A DNA stretch of 62,090 nucleotides from Mesostigma viride (Eukaryota > Streptophyta > Mesostigmatophyceae > Mesostigmatales > Mesostigmataceae): NCBI GenBank assembly GCA_009746045.1, contig RPFO01002209.1, positions 1-62,090 on the forward strand, given 5' to 3'. Each line of letters starts with the position of its first letter. The first letter of the stretch is position 1. The notes below the pieces were generated by a model that worked only from the letters and a program-made list of their open reading frames with translations, made no database searches and was not told where the DNA came from. Shown piece by piece: positions 9,506 to 21,165 of this stretch. A program made the position numbers and the translations under genes.

Positions 9506-10371
9506 TCAATATAGACTGTCCCGCGACTCGTTCCACTCTCTGCAGGTTTTGCAACAACCGATCGAGCGAACTCTCGGAACCTCTTTCGCCGCCATTTCAT
9601 CGACACGAGCGAACATCTCTTCTTTGGCGGCCACCAACTTTGCCTCCTTGTTGCCGGTGTCAGGATAGATTTCGGACCTCCTCGTCTTCATCGGGGCCAC
9701 TCTCTCCAAATACTCTGCACACAGAGAATCCTGCTCCTCCTCCACAATCGCCTTCACGCCGGATACAATCGCTTTGGCTTTTGTTTCCACGCGAAAATCG
9801 AACTCTCGTTGAGTTATCAGCGGAATGTCGGCGAGTGCAAAACACATACGCCGATAAAGTTCGCTTACATCCGTGTCACGCGAGTCGGCAAAAGGTGTCG
9901 TCATCAAAAAGCATCTCAAGCTACTCCAACCATTTTCTTGGGCGCCGGCAACGTAGCCTCCCTTTGCCAAGTCCGCACCTGTCGCGGAGTCTTTGACTAT
10001 CCAATCTTCAAGGAAGTACTCGTCTCCCCTGGTGAAATCAAAATTTACACCCACGACCTCTCCGACAGTCATGTCCAGGCGAAGTCGCAGGGCCCCCCCG
10101 CCAATCCAGGTCCGAGGGCGCCCGCCATTCCAAGTCCGCGACTGAGGGCATTTTCGATGTGACGAGAATGTTCTTCGTGCTTTCGGCAATACAAGTCAAA
10201 TCCGAGAGCGGTTTTCTTGCAAGTGGACACATCACACTTGCGCGGCGCCCCTATTGAGCGAGCAACACTCTGAATGACAGTGGCAACCGCTTGGTGTTGT
10301 TGAAGTCGTTGCCAATCCTCCATCAGGAGGTGACTAGACGAATCGGACGAATCTTCCGTCGAACCGGACAT
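9506..10371 (-). CDS. CX4C-CX2H zinc-motif protein with a frameshift at G7
   Basis: It starts at the ATG at 10,371, right after TTGTCGCAG. The first about 80 residues include KCDVSTCKKTALGFDLYCRK followed by H, the same C-x4-C...C-x2-H cluster as the next gene downstream. At the C7/G7 run 10,093-10,099 the frame must shift by one. It then reads LRLDMTVGEVVGVNFDFTRG ... ITQREFDFRVETKAKAIVSG ... and ends in a second Cys pair, CCKTCREWNESRDSLY. The total is about 285 residues. Apart from the small zinc-type cluster, the fold is not recognised. The break at a homopolymer makes a sequence indel likely. Confidence 0.5.
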
Positions 10372-10535
10372 CTGCGACAAGTTACGATAACATACCGGCC
10401 CCGGAAAATAAAATTCAAAAAACGTTTTGAAATTTTTTTATTGTACTTGTTTATTAATACGAAGGTTTAAATTTGGCGCAAAGAAACGCCCCAAGGCGCA
10501 ACTTGTCGAACAGCAATATGGCGATAAAACATTAT
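10372..10535 (-). other. intergenic spacer with one motif copy
   Basis: The motif is at 10,483-10,502 (minus GTTGCGCC-TTGG-GGCGTTTC, a 5-bp stem plus G-T closing). It is followed by ATTAATAAACAAGTACAATA (poly(A)-like), then CCGGTATGTT and the CAG|ATG of the next gene. Confidence 0.5.
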
Positions 10536-10736
10536 CTATTCAATGTGCGATTGATGTGCTGAAACCTTCCAGACTTTGACACTGTCCGGTATCACCGGAC
10601 TCGGACGAGGAGTCGAATCGGAAGCGAGCCAGTAATCCTCGACTATTTTTTTGATGTACAATGGAAGACTCCTTCCATTATGTCGAAGTGTGTCGGTCCT
10701 TTGCCTTTTGGCCAAACTCTCCTTAACCTCCACCAT
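10536..10736 (-). CDS. small hypothetical protein, 66 aa
   Basis: The frame begins with ATG three bases after a CTACGCGCAG acceptor-like sequence. The product starts MVEVKESLAKRQRTDTLRHN and has a helix-like middle (YIKKIVEDYWLA). No family is recognised. It is 95 bp downstream of the MYND-finger gene's stop and lies on the same strand. It could be a complete micro-gene or an exon of the downstream gene. Confidence 0.4.
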   Translation of the reverse strand: MVEVKESLAKRQRTDTLRHNGRSLPLYIKKIVEDYWLASDSTPRPSPVIPDSVKVWKVSAHQSHIE

Positions 10737-10831
10737 TTCCTGCGCGTAGGAGGAAAATGATACGTTATAAACATTAATTTATTAAAAATAACATCATATA
10801 AACAAGTTATTACTCTACATTTCAAGTTTTT

Positions 10832-11587
10832 CTAAGAGGCAGAGCCGTCGTGGAAGTTGAAGGAGAAGTCGACATCAGACCCCATAGTTTTATCCAGTAT
10901 CGTCGTCACGTTAACCCCCCACTTCACCCCTGCCAGCACCTCCCTCGCTTGCCTCAGACGTTCGCATCTATCCTTATGCCTACTCCAGTCCGCACGCTGG
11001 CACTCCTCACTGCAATATCTGGCATCCCTACATCCTCTACACCACTTGATATGAGGTCCTGTTTCGCACCCACACCCCTCCTTGGAGCACTTTCGCGTAC
11101 TACGCATGCGATCCCCATCCCTCACGATCGGGTCAGAGAGCAAGAAAAAGTTCATGTTGAGGGGTACTGCCCCTACACATGCATCAGCCCTCACGCGCAG
11201 AGAATGCGTAACATTCGGGTAAAATGCGCGCCCGTAGGTGCACCCAAGCTGAGCCCCTTCCTCTTCCCCCAACTCTATCTTTGGCCCCTTTGTAATGAAC
11301 GACACCAAAAGGCGGAACTCCGTCCTTGGGTCTATGGGCACTCTTAGATCCATCTGTGGTCTGAAAAAACCCTCTTGAATACAGAAGTTCATATCAGCTA
11401 GCTGGGCGTACATAATTCTCTCCATTTGGCTGAACGAATCAAACGCCAATAAAACGGCCAAGTGGCGGCCTGTCCTCTCCTGCGCGACTCGAACTTCCTC
11501 GAATATGACACGCGACAGAAAGCGAACTTGTTTGAAAACGTTTTGAAGGACGCTTCCGTAGACTTCATTCACGATCTCGGACTCCAT
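10832..11587 (-). CDS. MYND zinc-finger protein, 251 aa
   Basis: The frame opens at MESEIVNEVYGSVLQNVFKQ and is uninterrupted. I chose the first ATG, because upstream codons rely on a TTG. Residues about 165-205 form a MYND finger: CSKEGCGC, then WCRGCRDARYCSEECQRADW, then H and C ligands (SRHKDRC). This is the classical C-x2/4-C...C-x2-C-x4-YC-x3-CQ-x3-W...H-x3-C pattern. MYND fingers bind proline-rich peptides in partner proteins and occur in transcriptional regulators and SMYD enzymes. No SET domain is visible here. The N-terminal 160 residues are an unrecognised globular domain. It sits second in a head-to-tail series of small genes with gaps of under 100 bp. Confidence 0.8.
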   Translation of the reverse strand: MESEIVNEVYGSVLQNVFKQVRFLSRVIFEEVRVAQERTGRHLAVLLAFDSFSQMERIMYAQLADMNFCIQEGFFRPQMDLRVPIDPRTEFRLLVSFITKGPKIELGEEEGAQLGCTYGRAFYPNVTHSLRVRADACVGAVPLNMNFFLLSDPIVRDGDRMRSTRKCSKEGCGCETGPHIKWCRGCRDARYCSEECQRADWSRHKDRCERLRQAREVLAGVKWGVNVTTILDKTMGSDVDFSFNFHDGSAS

Positions 11588-11655
11588 CTTTTTCAGGGAA
11601 AAAACGAACAAAAAAATTCATAAACATTAATTTATTATTTTATAATAACAAGTTA

Positions 11656-11895
11656 CTATTCCTCGGAATAGTTTTTTTTTATCCATTCCACAAACGCGTT
11701 TGTCACAAACACCTTCCATGCTTTCTCAAGAACTTGTCCCCCTGATGTTTTTGAGTATTCAAACTCGTCATCCGAAGAAACCAACTCCGGCACATCCTCC
11801 GAGAGGGTCTCTAAATTGTCATCGGCTTTCCTTTTGCGCTTGTGGTTTCCGAAGCATTTTTTTGGTTCTTCTTCTGACATTTGTTCTGCAACCAT
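11656..11895 (-). CDS. small acidic-basic hypothetical protein, 79 aa
   Basis: The frame is MVAEQMSEEEPKKCFGNHKR ... VFVTNAFVEWIKKNYSEE. GGTTGCAG inside the first codons could be a splice acceptor, in which case the start is the second ATG at 11,880. It has a KRKRK basic patch followed by an acidic stretch, a layout common in nuclear proteins. No family is recognised. It is the most upstream ORF of the minus-strand series. An array of the 20-bp motif lies just upstream, probably in its 5' intron or leader. Confidence 0.4.
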   Translation of the reverse strand: MVAEQMSEEEPKKCFGNHKRKRKADDNLETLSEDVPELVSSDDEFEYSKTSGGQVLEKAWKVFVTNAFVEWIKKNYSEE

Positions 11896-12006
11896 GGAGT
11901 CATTTCGAGGGGGGTGTGGTTTAACGGGTGCAGATTTAAAGTAATTTGTTTTAGGTGAACGATGGTAAAAACTTCATTAGATATTTTAAACGAACGAGAA
12001 GCAACA

Positions 12007-12409
12007 GAAACGACGGCGGGCGTAACTATCATGGGAAACTTTGATATCACAAGATCACAATGGACACGAACGCGCTGCAACTTTCACGACATATTCTTCG
12101 ACATCGAAAATAAAAAAGAAACGACGGCGGGCGTAACTATCATGAAACATTGATCTTACAAGAAGCTGACGGGGATGCAACTTTCACGACAAACACTTCG
12201 ACATCGAAGATGCAAAAGAAACGACGGCGGGCGTAACTATCATGGAAAGATTGAGCTTACAAGATGACAAGTTAACTGACGGGGGTGCATCTTTCACGAG
12301 ATATATTTCGACATCGAAAAGGCAAAAGAAACGACGGCGGGCGTAACTAGCACAACCAATGTTGGTCATGTGCTCTTCCAGTAAGACAAGAAACGACGGC
12401 GGGCGTAAC
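12007..12409 (-). repeat. five-copy array of the quasi-palindrome upstream of the minus-strand genes
   Basis: Plus-strand copies start at 12,007, 12,118, 12,218, 12,328 and 12,390. On the minus strand all read GTTACGCC-CGCC-GTCGTTTC. The first three intervals are 100-111 bp, and the intervening sequence also repeats (ACTTTCACGACA, TTCGACATCGAA). The last interval is 62 bp. This is a tandem array with one truncated unit, placed between the purine block and the first ORF. Confidence 0.75.
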
Positions 12410-12467
12410 TATCACACGGTCCAGGAAGAGTGACGTTGGCAGAATTATGGTGTTTGTAAAAGGGGGG

Positions 12468-15419
<2,952 letters not shown>

Positions 15420-15454
15420 GTTTAGCCACATCGTGTTTTGTTCTTGGATTGATG

Positions 15455-16240
15455 ACGCACCGCACGCAACGCTCGTGACCTGCACCCGCAGGCGAAAAAG
15501 AACGAACCACAATGATAGCATGGTTGTGAGTGACAATTGACGACATCACGCTACAAGGAGCATGACGCAAAAGGGATTAAAAATCGGCATGAAAAACCTG
15601 GTGAAAAATAAGAGGGAGAGGGGGGGAGAGGGAGAGGGAGAGAGAGTCGTCGTTCAGGAAGCCGGCATGACGCAAAATGGGATGAATACTCAACATGACA
15701 GGTGAAAAAACATGAGAAAAACAACGTACATAAAATCCCGCAACTCACTCTTGTTGTTGCTGATGCTGCTGTCGTTGTTCTTGTTGTCAGGCCCGTTGTT
15801 CTTGATTTCCAAAGAAGAAAGCCGTGAAGCTGCTCGTACGCAACGCTCGTGACCTGCACCCGCAGGCGAAAAAGAACGAACCACAATGATAGTATTGTTG
15901 TGAGTGACAATTGACGACATCACGCTACAAAGAGCATGACGCAAAAGGGATTTAAAATCGGCATGAAAAACCTGGTGAAAAATAAGAGGGAGAGGGGGGG
16001 AGAGGGAGAGGGAGAGAGAGTCGTCGTTCAGGAAGCCGTCATGACGCAAAATGGGATGAATACTCAACATGCCAGGTGAAAAAAAATTAGGAAAACCACG
16101 TACGTAAAATCCCGCAACTCACTCTTGTTGTTGCTGATGCTGCTGTCGTTGTTGTTGTTGTCAGGCCCGTTGTTCTTGATTTCCAAAGAAGAAAGCCGTG
16201 AAGCTGCTCGTACGCATTATGGGGGCTGCACCCGCAGGCG
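15455..16240. repeat. 374-bp tandem duplication, two full copies and a partial third
   Basis: The phrase CGCTCGTGACCTGCACCCGC starts near 15,469 and near 15,843, and its tail recurs at 16,226, giving offsets of 372-374 bp. Each copy contains a GAGAGGGGGGAGAGG purine patch like the neighbouring block, and a TTGTTGTTGCTGATGCTGCT trinucleotide stretch. Copies differ by a few substitutions. No gene is supported. Confidence 0.8.
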
Positions 16241-16354
16241 AAAAAGAACGTGGACCACAGTCGGTCACTGGACGTGCGGTGGCGGGCGTGGTGGGCGCAT
16301 CCGGCGGTGCGCGCCTGCAAAACACCGCATCAATTACCTGGGCGGGCAGGGTGC

Positions 16355-17104
16355 GCACCTTCCAAAGTCCCTGGTGTGTGTCAGTGCAGCGTCGACATGG
16401 CATGCGTGGAGGATATTTGCGTACGTACGACGAATCATGTGAAACGACTGGTCCAACCTGAAAAATTTTAAATTTTTTCCGTGTCCAGTAACGGTCCTAG
16501 GTTGCACCCGCGGGCCGTTCCGACAGCTGTACAGAAAAGATCACAAAGATACGCCGCGCAACGACGCCTGTGCCCGGCAAATCATTTGTGAGCCCGGAAC
16601 TGAACAGTCACTGCAAATGTCGAGTATTTATTGCTCCAACCCCACAAAAAAGCGTTCCGGACCTGTTCGAAGCGAAGAGCACTGACAGGGATCGGACCCG
16701 AGCCAGATTTGTGTGCGGACCATGATGGCTGGCCTCCCTCACTCCGCAACCTCACTCTGGACGCAGGTTCGAATCCTGTCAGTGCTATTCGCTTCGAACA
16801 GTTCCGGAACGCTTTTTTTGGGGGGTGGAGCAATAGATTTTCGACGTTTGTAGTGACTGTTCAGTTCCCGACTCACATTTGCCGGGCACTGGCGTCATTC
16901 CGCGGCGTATCTTTCTGATCTATTCTGTACAGCTGCCGGAACGGCCCGCGGGTGCAACCTAGGACCGTTACTGGACACGGCAAAAATTCAAAATTTTTCA
17001 GGTTGGACCAGTCGTTTCAGATGATTCGTCGTACGTACGCAAATATCCTCCACGCATGCCATGTCGACGCTGCACTGACACACACCAGGGACTTTGGAAG
17101 GTGC
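16355..17104. mobile_element. 750-bp foldback element with arms of about 340 bp
   Basis: The sequence from GCACCTTCCAAAG (16,355) inward is the imperfect reverse complement of the sequence ending CTTTGGAAGGTGC (17,104). The arms share AATATCCTCCACGCATGCCA, the CGACGAATCAT stretch, the CCTAGGTTGCACCCGCGGGC region and GTTCGAAGCGAA. They are separated by about 60 bp (16,705-16,765). Divergence between the arms is around 10% with small indels. It has no coding capacity. This is a foldback or MITE-like element. No clear target duplication is visible. Confidence 0.8.
16766..16776 (+). promoter_or_regulatory. tRNA-type B box (RNA polymerase III) inside the foldback
   Basis: GGTTCGAATCC matches the B-box consensus and is followed by CTGTCAGTGCT. 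AGCACTGACAG lies 5' at 16,678, so the ends pair like a tRNA acceptor stem. The opposite arm holds a degenerate version (GGGTCCGATCCC on the minus strand). There is no A box or anticodon arm, so this is tRNA-derived sequence, not a tRNA gene. Confidence 0.55.
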
Positions 17105-17819
17105 CGTAAGAATTGTCTTGCGAAATGAAAGCTTAGCCGTATGCACTGTTCTGAAAAATCTGATTTGTAAAAATGGAGAAAAAAAAAAAAAAGGGAAAAA
17201 AACAAAAAAATGAAGAGACGACAAAAATGCCTTTGCACCAATAGGAGTCGACACTGCGTGTTCAGACTCCAAGTACTCGGGCACCCACACCTGCCGGGGG
17301 AGTACATTGTAATGCTATTCACTAGAACAGTTCCGGATGTAGCGTTAGTGATGATGTTGTACAATATATTCCAATCACGTTTGTCAGAGTGTGCGTTTTT
17401 CCGACATGTAGGGCAGGTTGTACAACATTCTGTGCGCCAACCATGTGTACTACATGTATCGATTAGTATCACTACATGTATATTCCGTCATGATCGCAGG
17501 ATTAGTAACTACTGGGCTACATGTTAGTGTACCCTTACTAGGCTACTATGTAGAACCTTCAGAACCTGATTCTACCTTCCAAAATTCTAATTATGCGCCA
17601 TGGATCAGTTCTGAAATGTAGAACGAGCCTACGTGGAGGGCATGACATCAGTCCAGCTGGCACCGCCGCGCACCATGACCGAGGGAACACGCCGTCACGT
17701 GCATGTAATGCAATGTTTGGAGACGACGGGCATGCATGCATGGTTAATTTTTGGCGGCGAATATTTTCCGCGCCAAAAAAATTCCGCGGTACCCTCCGTA
17801 CCGTGAAAAGTGGGTGCAC
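17105..17819. other. unassigned single-copy sequence
   Basis: It is AT-rich with an A13 run near 17,179. No convincing ORF, RNA gene or repeat is seen, apart from the degenerate palindrome near 17,755-17,795 related to the one at 35-60. Confidence 0.4.
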
Positions 17820-18180
17820 GGTGCGCGCACCCCTTGCGGAAGTGGCCATGGCGACTGCTTTTAGACGAAACGTGACAAATCTGGCTCGCGGAAAGCAGAA
17901 AAAATGCTCGATTCTTGGAGAAAATTAGTTACTGATTCTAATTTATGGTGGGATAGTTGCGATCTATAATGTCGCGGGCTCTTTTTCTTTACCATCGGCA
18001 GGGGGGTCCGGCCTGAATTTCTGTCGGGATGAATAAAGTATAATTGATGCCTGCAGGTGTGATTGTCGATTGTTGCCAGTTTTGATGGTCCTAATGGAAG
18101 CTAGTTTAATGATGTTTCTAAAGCCGTAAAAATTCCCGCTGCTATCTTTACCTTTCCCGTCATTTTGCGGTAAGATAACA

Positions 18181-18387
18181 TTAGGCCTGCGCCATGCGCG
18201 CCCGACCTCTCCATGAAAGGGTGGCCTTTCTTGTGCGCCTGGGCACGAATAAATGCCCGTTATGGTACGTTCTTGTATTAAACGTCCTAAGATAGCGCTT
18301 TCCTGCTTTCTTACCTCGTTGAGCGTAAGCTTTTTGCCTTCTTTCCGGCCAGATGCAGCCATGAAGTTGCGGGTCCTGGCGCTGCAT
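18181..18387 (-). CDS. small ORF conserved in both arms, 68 aa (left copy)
   Basis: The frame starts MQRQDPQLHGCIWPERRQKA and ends at TAA after RMAQA. The right-arm copy has the same start, the same stop position and a net 3-nt in-frame insertion, despite substitutions between the arms. An overlapping 132-codon frame (17,964-18,362) exists only on this side, because its ATG is lost in the right arm. GAG|GTAAGA within the ORF could be a splice donor. The product is basic and unrecognised. Coding status is uncertain. Confidence 0.3.
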   Translation of the reverse strand: MQRQDPQLHGCIWPERRQKAYAQRGKKAGKRYLRTFNTRTYHNGHLFVPRRTRKATLSWRGRARMAQA

Positions 18388-18802
18388 CGCTGGATTCCTG
18401 GATGTTTTTAAGCAAGTTCGTCTGTGACGTGGCTGGCTTGCTGCAGCGCGTGGCCCACAACCTGTCGGGAAGGTGTAATGCTTTTATTTCCATGCTTCTC
18501 TGAAATTTCTTTTGCTTTATAGACAGTTGTGTTCGAGGAAATTCACGCGGTCTTCCTAAGCAGCGGCATCATTTTCCCCAGACACTGACGAGCTGGCACC
18601 TGTCTCCTAAAGAGAGCGGCTCGTGCTTGTTAGAAAGGAGGCAGTGTGCATTTTGCGGGACACAATGCTTTGGTGGCACATGCGTCAGGTAGGCTGTTCC
18701 AATGGTCTCTTCACCTTTCCCACTGAGTAAATGTTAGCATTTGTCATGCTAACCAGAGCAGCTAGCCACAGGTTGGCTGGATAAAAAGTCAGCTTATTTT
18801 CT

Positions 18803-18811
18803 CTTTATATA
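18803..18811 (-). promoter_or_regulatory. TATA box in the left arm
   Basis: TATATAAAG on the minus strand, about 420 bp upstream of the small ORF and pointing outward. The matching box in the right arm is at 52,167-52,175 on the plus strand. Confidence 0.45.
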
Positions 18812-19028
18812 CTGCGTGTGTGGTCCTCCACGTGTCCGGCTTGTTGGGCATTTTGGAAGAGGGTTTATAATGTGTTGTTGGGTGGAACAACTTGGTTGTT
18901 GGCACAAAATCACACATTATTAGCCTGAGATAGGCATGACATATGCTGCTCAGGCGTGTCGTCCTACCAGCCTTGTTGTTAAGGGTAGACTCACAAGGCT
19001 GGCTGTGCCGATGGAGGGGTGGGGCGTG

Positions 19029-19735
19029 CTAGCCCCCCCCCACACCCACGCATGCATGCTAGCCCACCCCCACACCCACGCATGCATGCTAGCCCACACT
19101 CACACCCACGCATGCATGCTAGCCCACCCCCACACCCACGCATGCATGCTAGCCCCCCCACACACCCACGCATGCATGCCAGCCCCCCCACACACCCACG
19201 CATGCATGACCGCCCCCCCCACACCCACGCATGCATGCTAGCCCACCCCCACACCCACGCATGCATGCTAGCCCCCCCACACACCCACGCATGCATGCCA
19301 GCCCCCCCACACACCCACGCATGCATGACAGCCCCCCCACACACCCACGCATGCATGCTAGCCCCCCACACACACCCACGCATGCATGCCAGCCCCCATA
19401 CACACCCACGCATGCATGCCAGCCCCCCCCCACACTTACGCATGCATGCTAGCCCCCCACACACACCCACGCATGCATGCCAGCCCCCCCCACACCCACG
19501 CATGCATGCCAGCCCCCCCCCACACTTACGCATGCATGCTAGCCCCCCACACACACCCACGCATGCATGCCAGCCCCCCCAACACCCACGCATGCAGGCT
19601 AGCCCAACCCCACACCCACGCATGCATGCCAGCCCACCCCCACACCCACGCGTGCATGCCAGCCCACCCCCACACCCACGCATGCATGCCAGCCCACCCC
19701 CACACCCACGCGTGCATGCCAGCCCACCCCTAGCT
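19029..19735. repeat. 30-bp minisatellite in the left arm, about 23 units
   Basis: The unit is CACACCCACGCATGCATGC plus TAGCCCACCCC, with variants in the C-run. It alternates purine and pyrimidine over CACGCATGCATGC and is G-rich on the minus strand. All six frames are open because 30 is a multiple of three, so the long ORFs here are not genes. Confidence 0.9.
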
Positions 19736-19739
19736 TGAG

Positions 19740-19995
19740 CGTGCTTGTAAAGTTTTTGCATGGTTTATTAAAATGAGTGGAATATGTATTTATTGCATTA
19801 AATGTTAATTTTATCATGAATGAAAATGGTCAACATTGCCGAAGTGCCCCTAAATTGCTCAATATTGTGTGCTCAAGAATTCAATGAGGATTGTCATCAT
19901 GGAAACCCGCACAAATTCACGATTCCGGGCATGCATGTGAAAGTATCAAGAACAATTTTCAATTAAGAATGGTATCTCATTGTTCCATGAATCAA
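19740..19995. repeat. unique AT-rich segment of the left arm
   Basis: This segment joins the minisatellite to the satellite. Its reverse complement is at about 51,185-51,440 and is nearly identical. A diverged copy lies at 505-800. No ORF is seen. Confidence 0.75.
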
Positions 19996-21165
19996 TATGA
20001 CTCCATGTACGTAGACAAGCCATGGAGACCCCATGGGACCCTAAATCCTCATCATTAAATACATAAATGCCACCCATGTACGTAGACGGGCCATGATGAC
20101 ACCAATGGAGCCTGAATCCTCATCATTAATTACATAAATGCCAACCATGTACATACACGGGCAATGATGACACCATGGGAGCCTGAATCCTCATCATTAA
20201 ATACATAAATGCCAACCATGTACGTAGGCCAGCCATGATGACACTATGGGAGCCTGAATCCTCATCATTAATTTCATACATGCCAACAACACGTAGACGG
20301 GCCATAATGACACCACGGGAGCCTGAATCCTCATCATTTATTTTATGAGACATCCATGTACGTAGGCCAGCCATGATGACACCATGGGAGCCTGAATCCT
20401 CATCATTTTTTTTCTGAGACATCCATGTACGTAGGCCAGCCATGATGACACCATGGGAGCCTGAATCCTCATCATTAAATACATACATGCCATCCATGTA
20501 CGTAGACAGGCCATGATGACACCATGGGAGCCTGAATCCTCATCATTAATTACATAAATGCCAACCATGTACGTAGACGGGCCATGATGACACCATGGGA
20601 GCCTGAATCCTCATCATTTTTTTTATGAGACATCCATGTACGTAGGCCAGCCATGATGACACCATGGGAGCCTGAATCCTCGTCATTTACTATTCCTTGA
20701 CATCCATGTACGTAGGCCAGCCATGGAGACACCATGGGAGCCTGAATCCTCCTCGTTAATTACATAAATGCCAACCATGTACGTAGACAAGCCATGATGA
20801 CACCATGGGAGCCTGAATCCTCATCATTTACTATTCCTTGACATCCATGTACGTAGACGGGCCATGATGACACCATGGGAGCCTGAATCCTCATCATTAA
20901 TTACATAAATGCCAACCATGTACGTAGACGGGCCATGATGACACCATGGGAGCCTGAATCCTCATCTTTTTTTTTATGAGACATCCATGTACGTAGACGG
21001 GCCATGATGACACCATGGGAGGCTGAAATCCCGCGCCTTTTTTTTTCTTTGACATCCATGTACGTAGGCCAGCCATGATGACACCATGGGAGCCTGAATC
21101 CTCATCATTAATTACATACATGCCATCCATGTACGTAGACGGGCCATGATGACACCATGGGAGCC
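19996..21165 (-). repeat. 71-bp satellite in reverse orientation
   Basis: About 16 monomers whose consensus, read on the minus strand, is the same as the main array. The block ends at about 21,168, where GAGCCTGAAT meets ATGATGAGGATTCAGGCTC head to head. Confidence 0.9.

Noticed and set aside
8537-11895. Integrated giant-virus gene cluster
   Set aside because: Compact same-strand genes and a MYND finger would fit, but there are no viral hallmark genes, and introns and the host-type motif run through the region.
16678-16786. tRNA gene
   Set aside because: Acceptor-like ends and a B box are present, but there is no A box, D arm or anticodon arm, and the sequence is the centre of an inverted repeat.
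18936-19761. Frames with CMRGCGGGLA or HACMLAPPHT repeats
   Set aside because: Translation of the 30-bp minisatellite, open on both strands.
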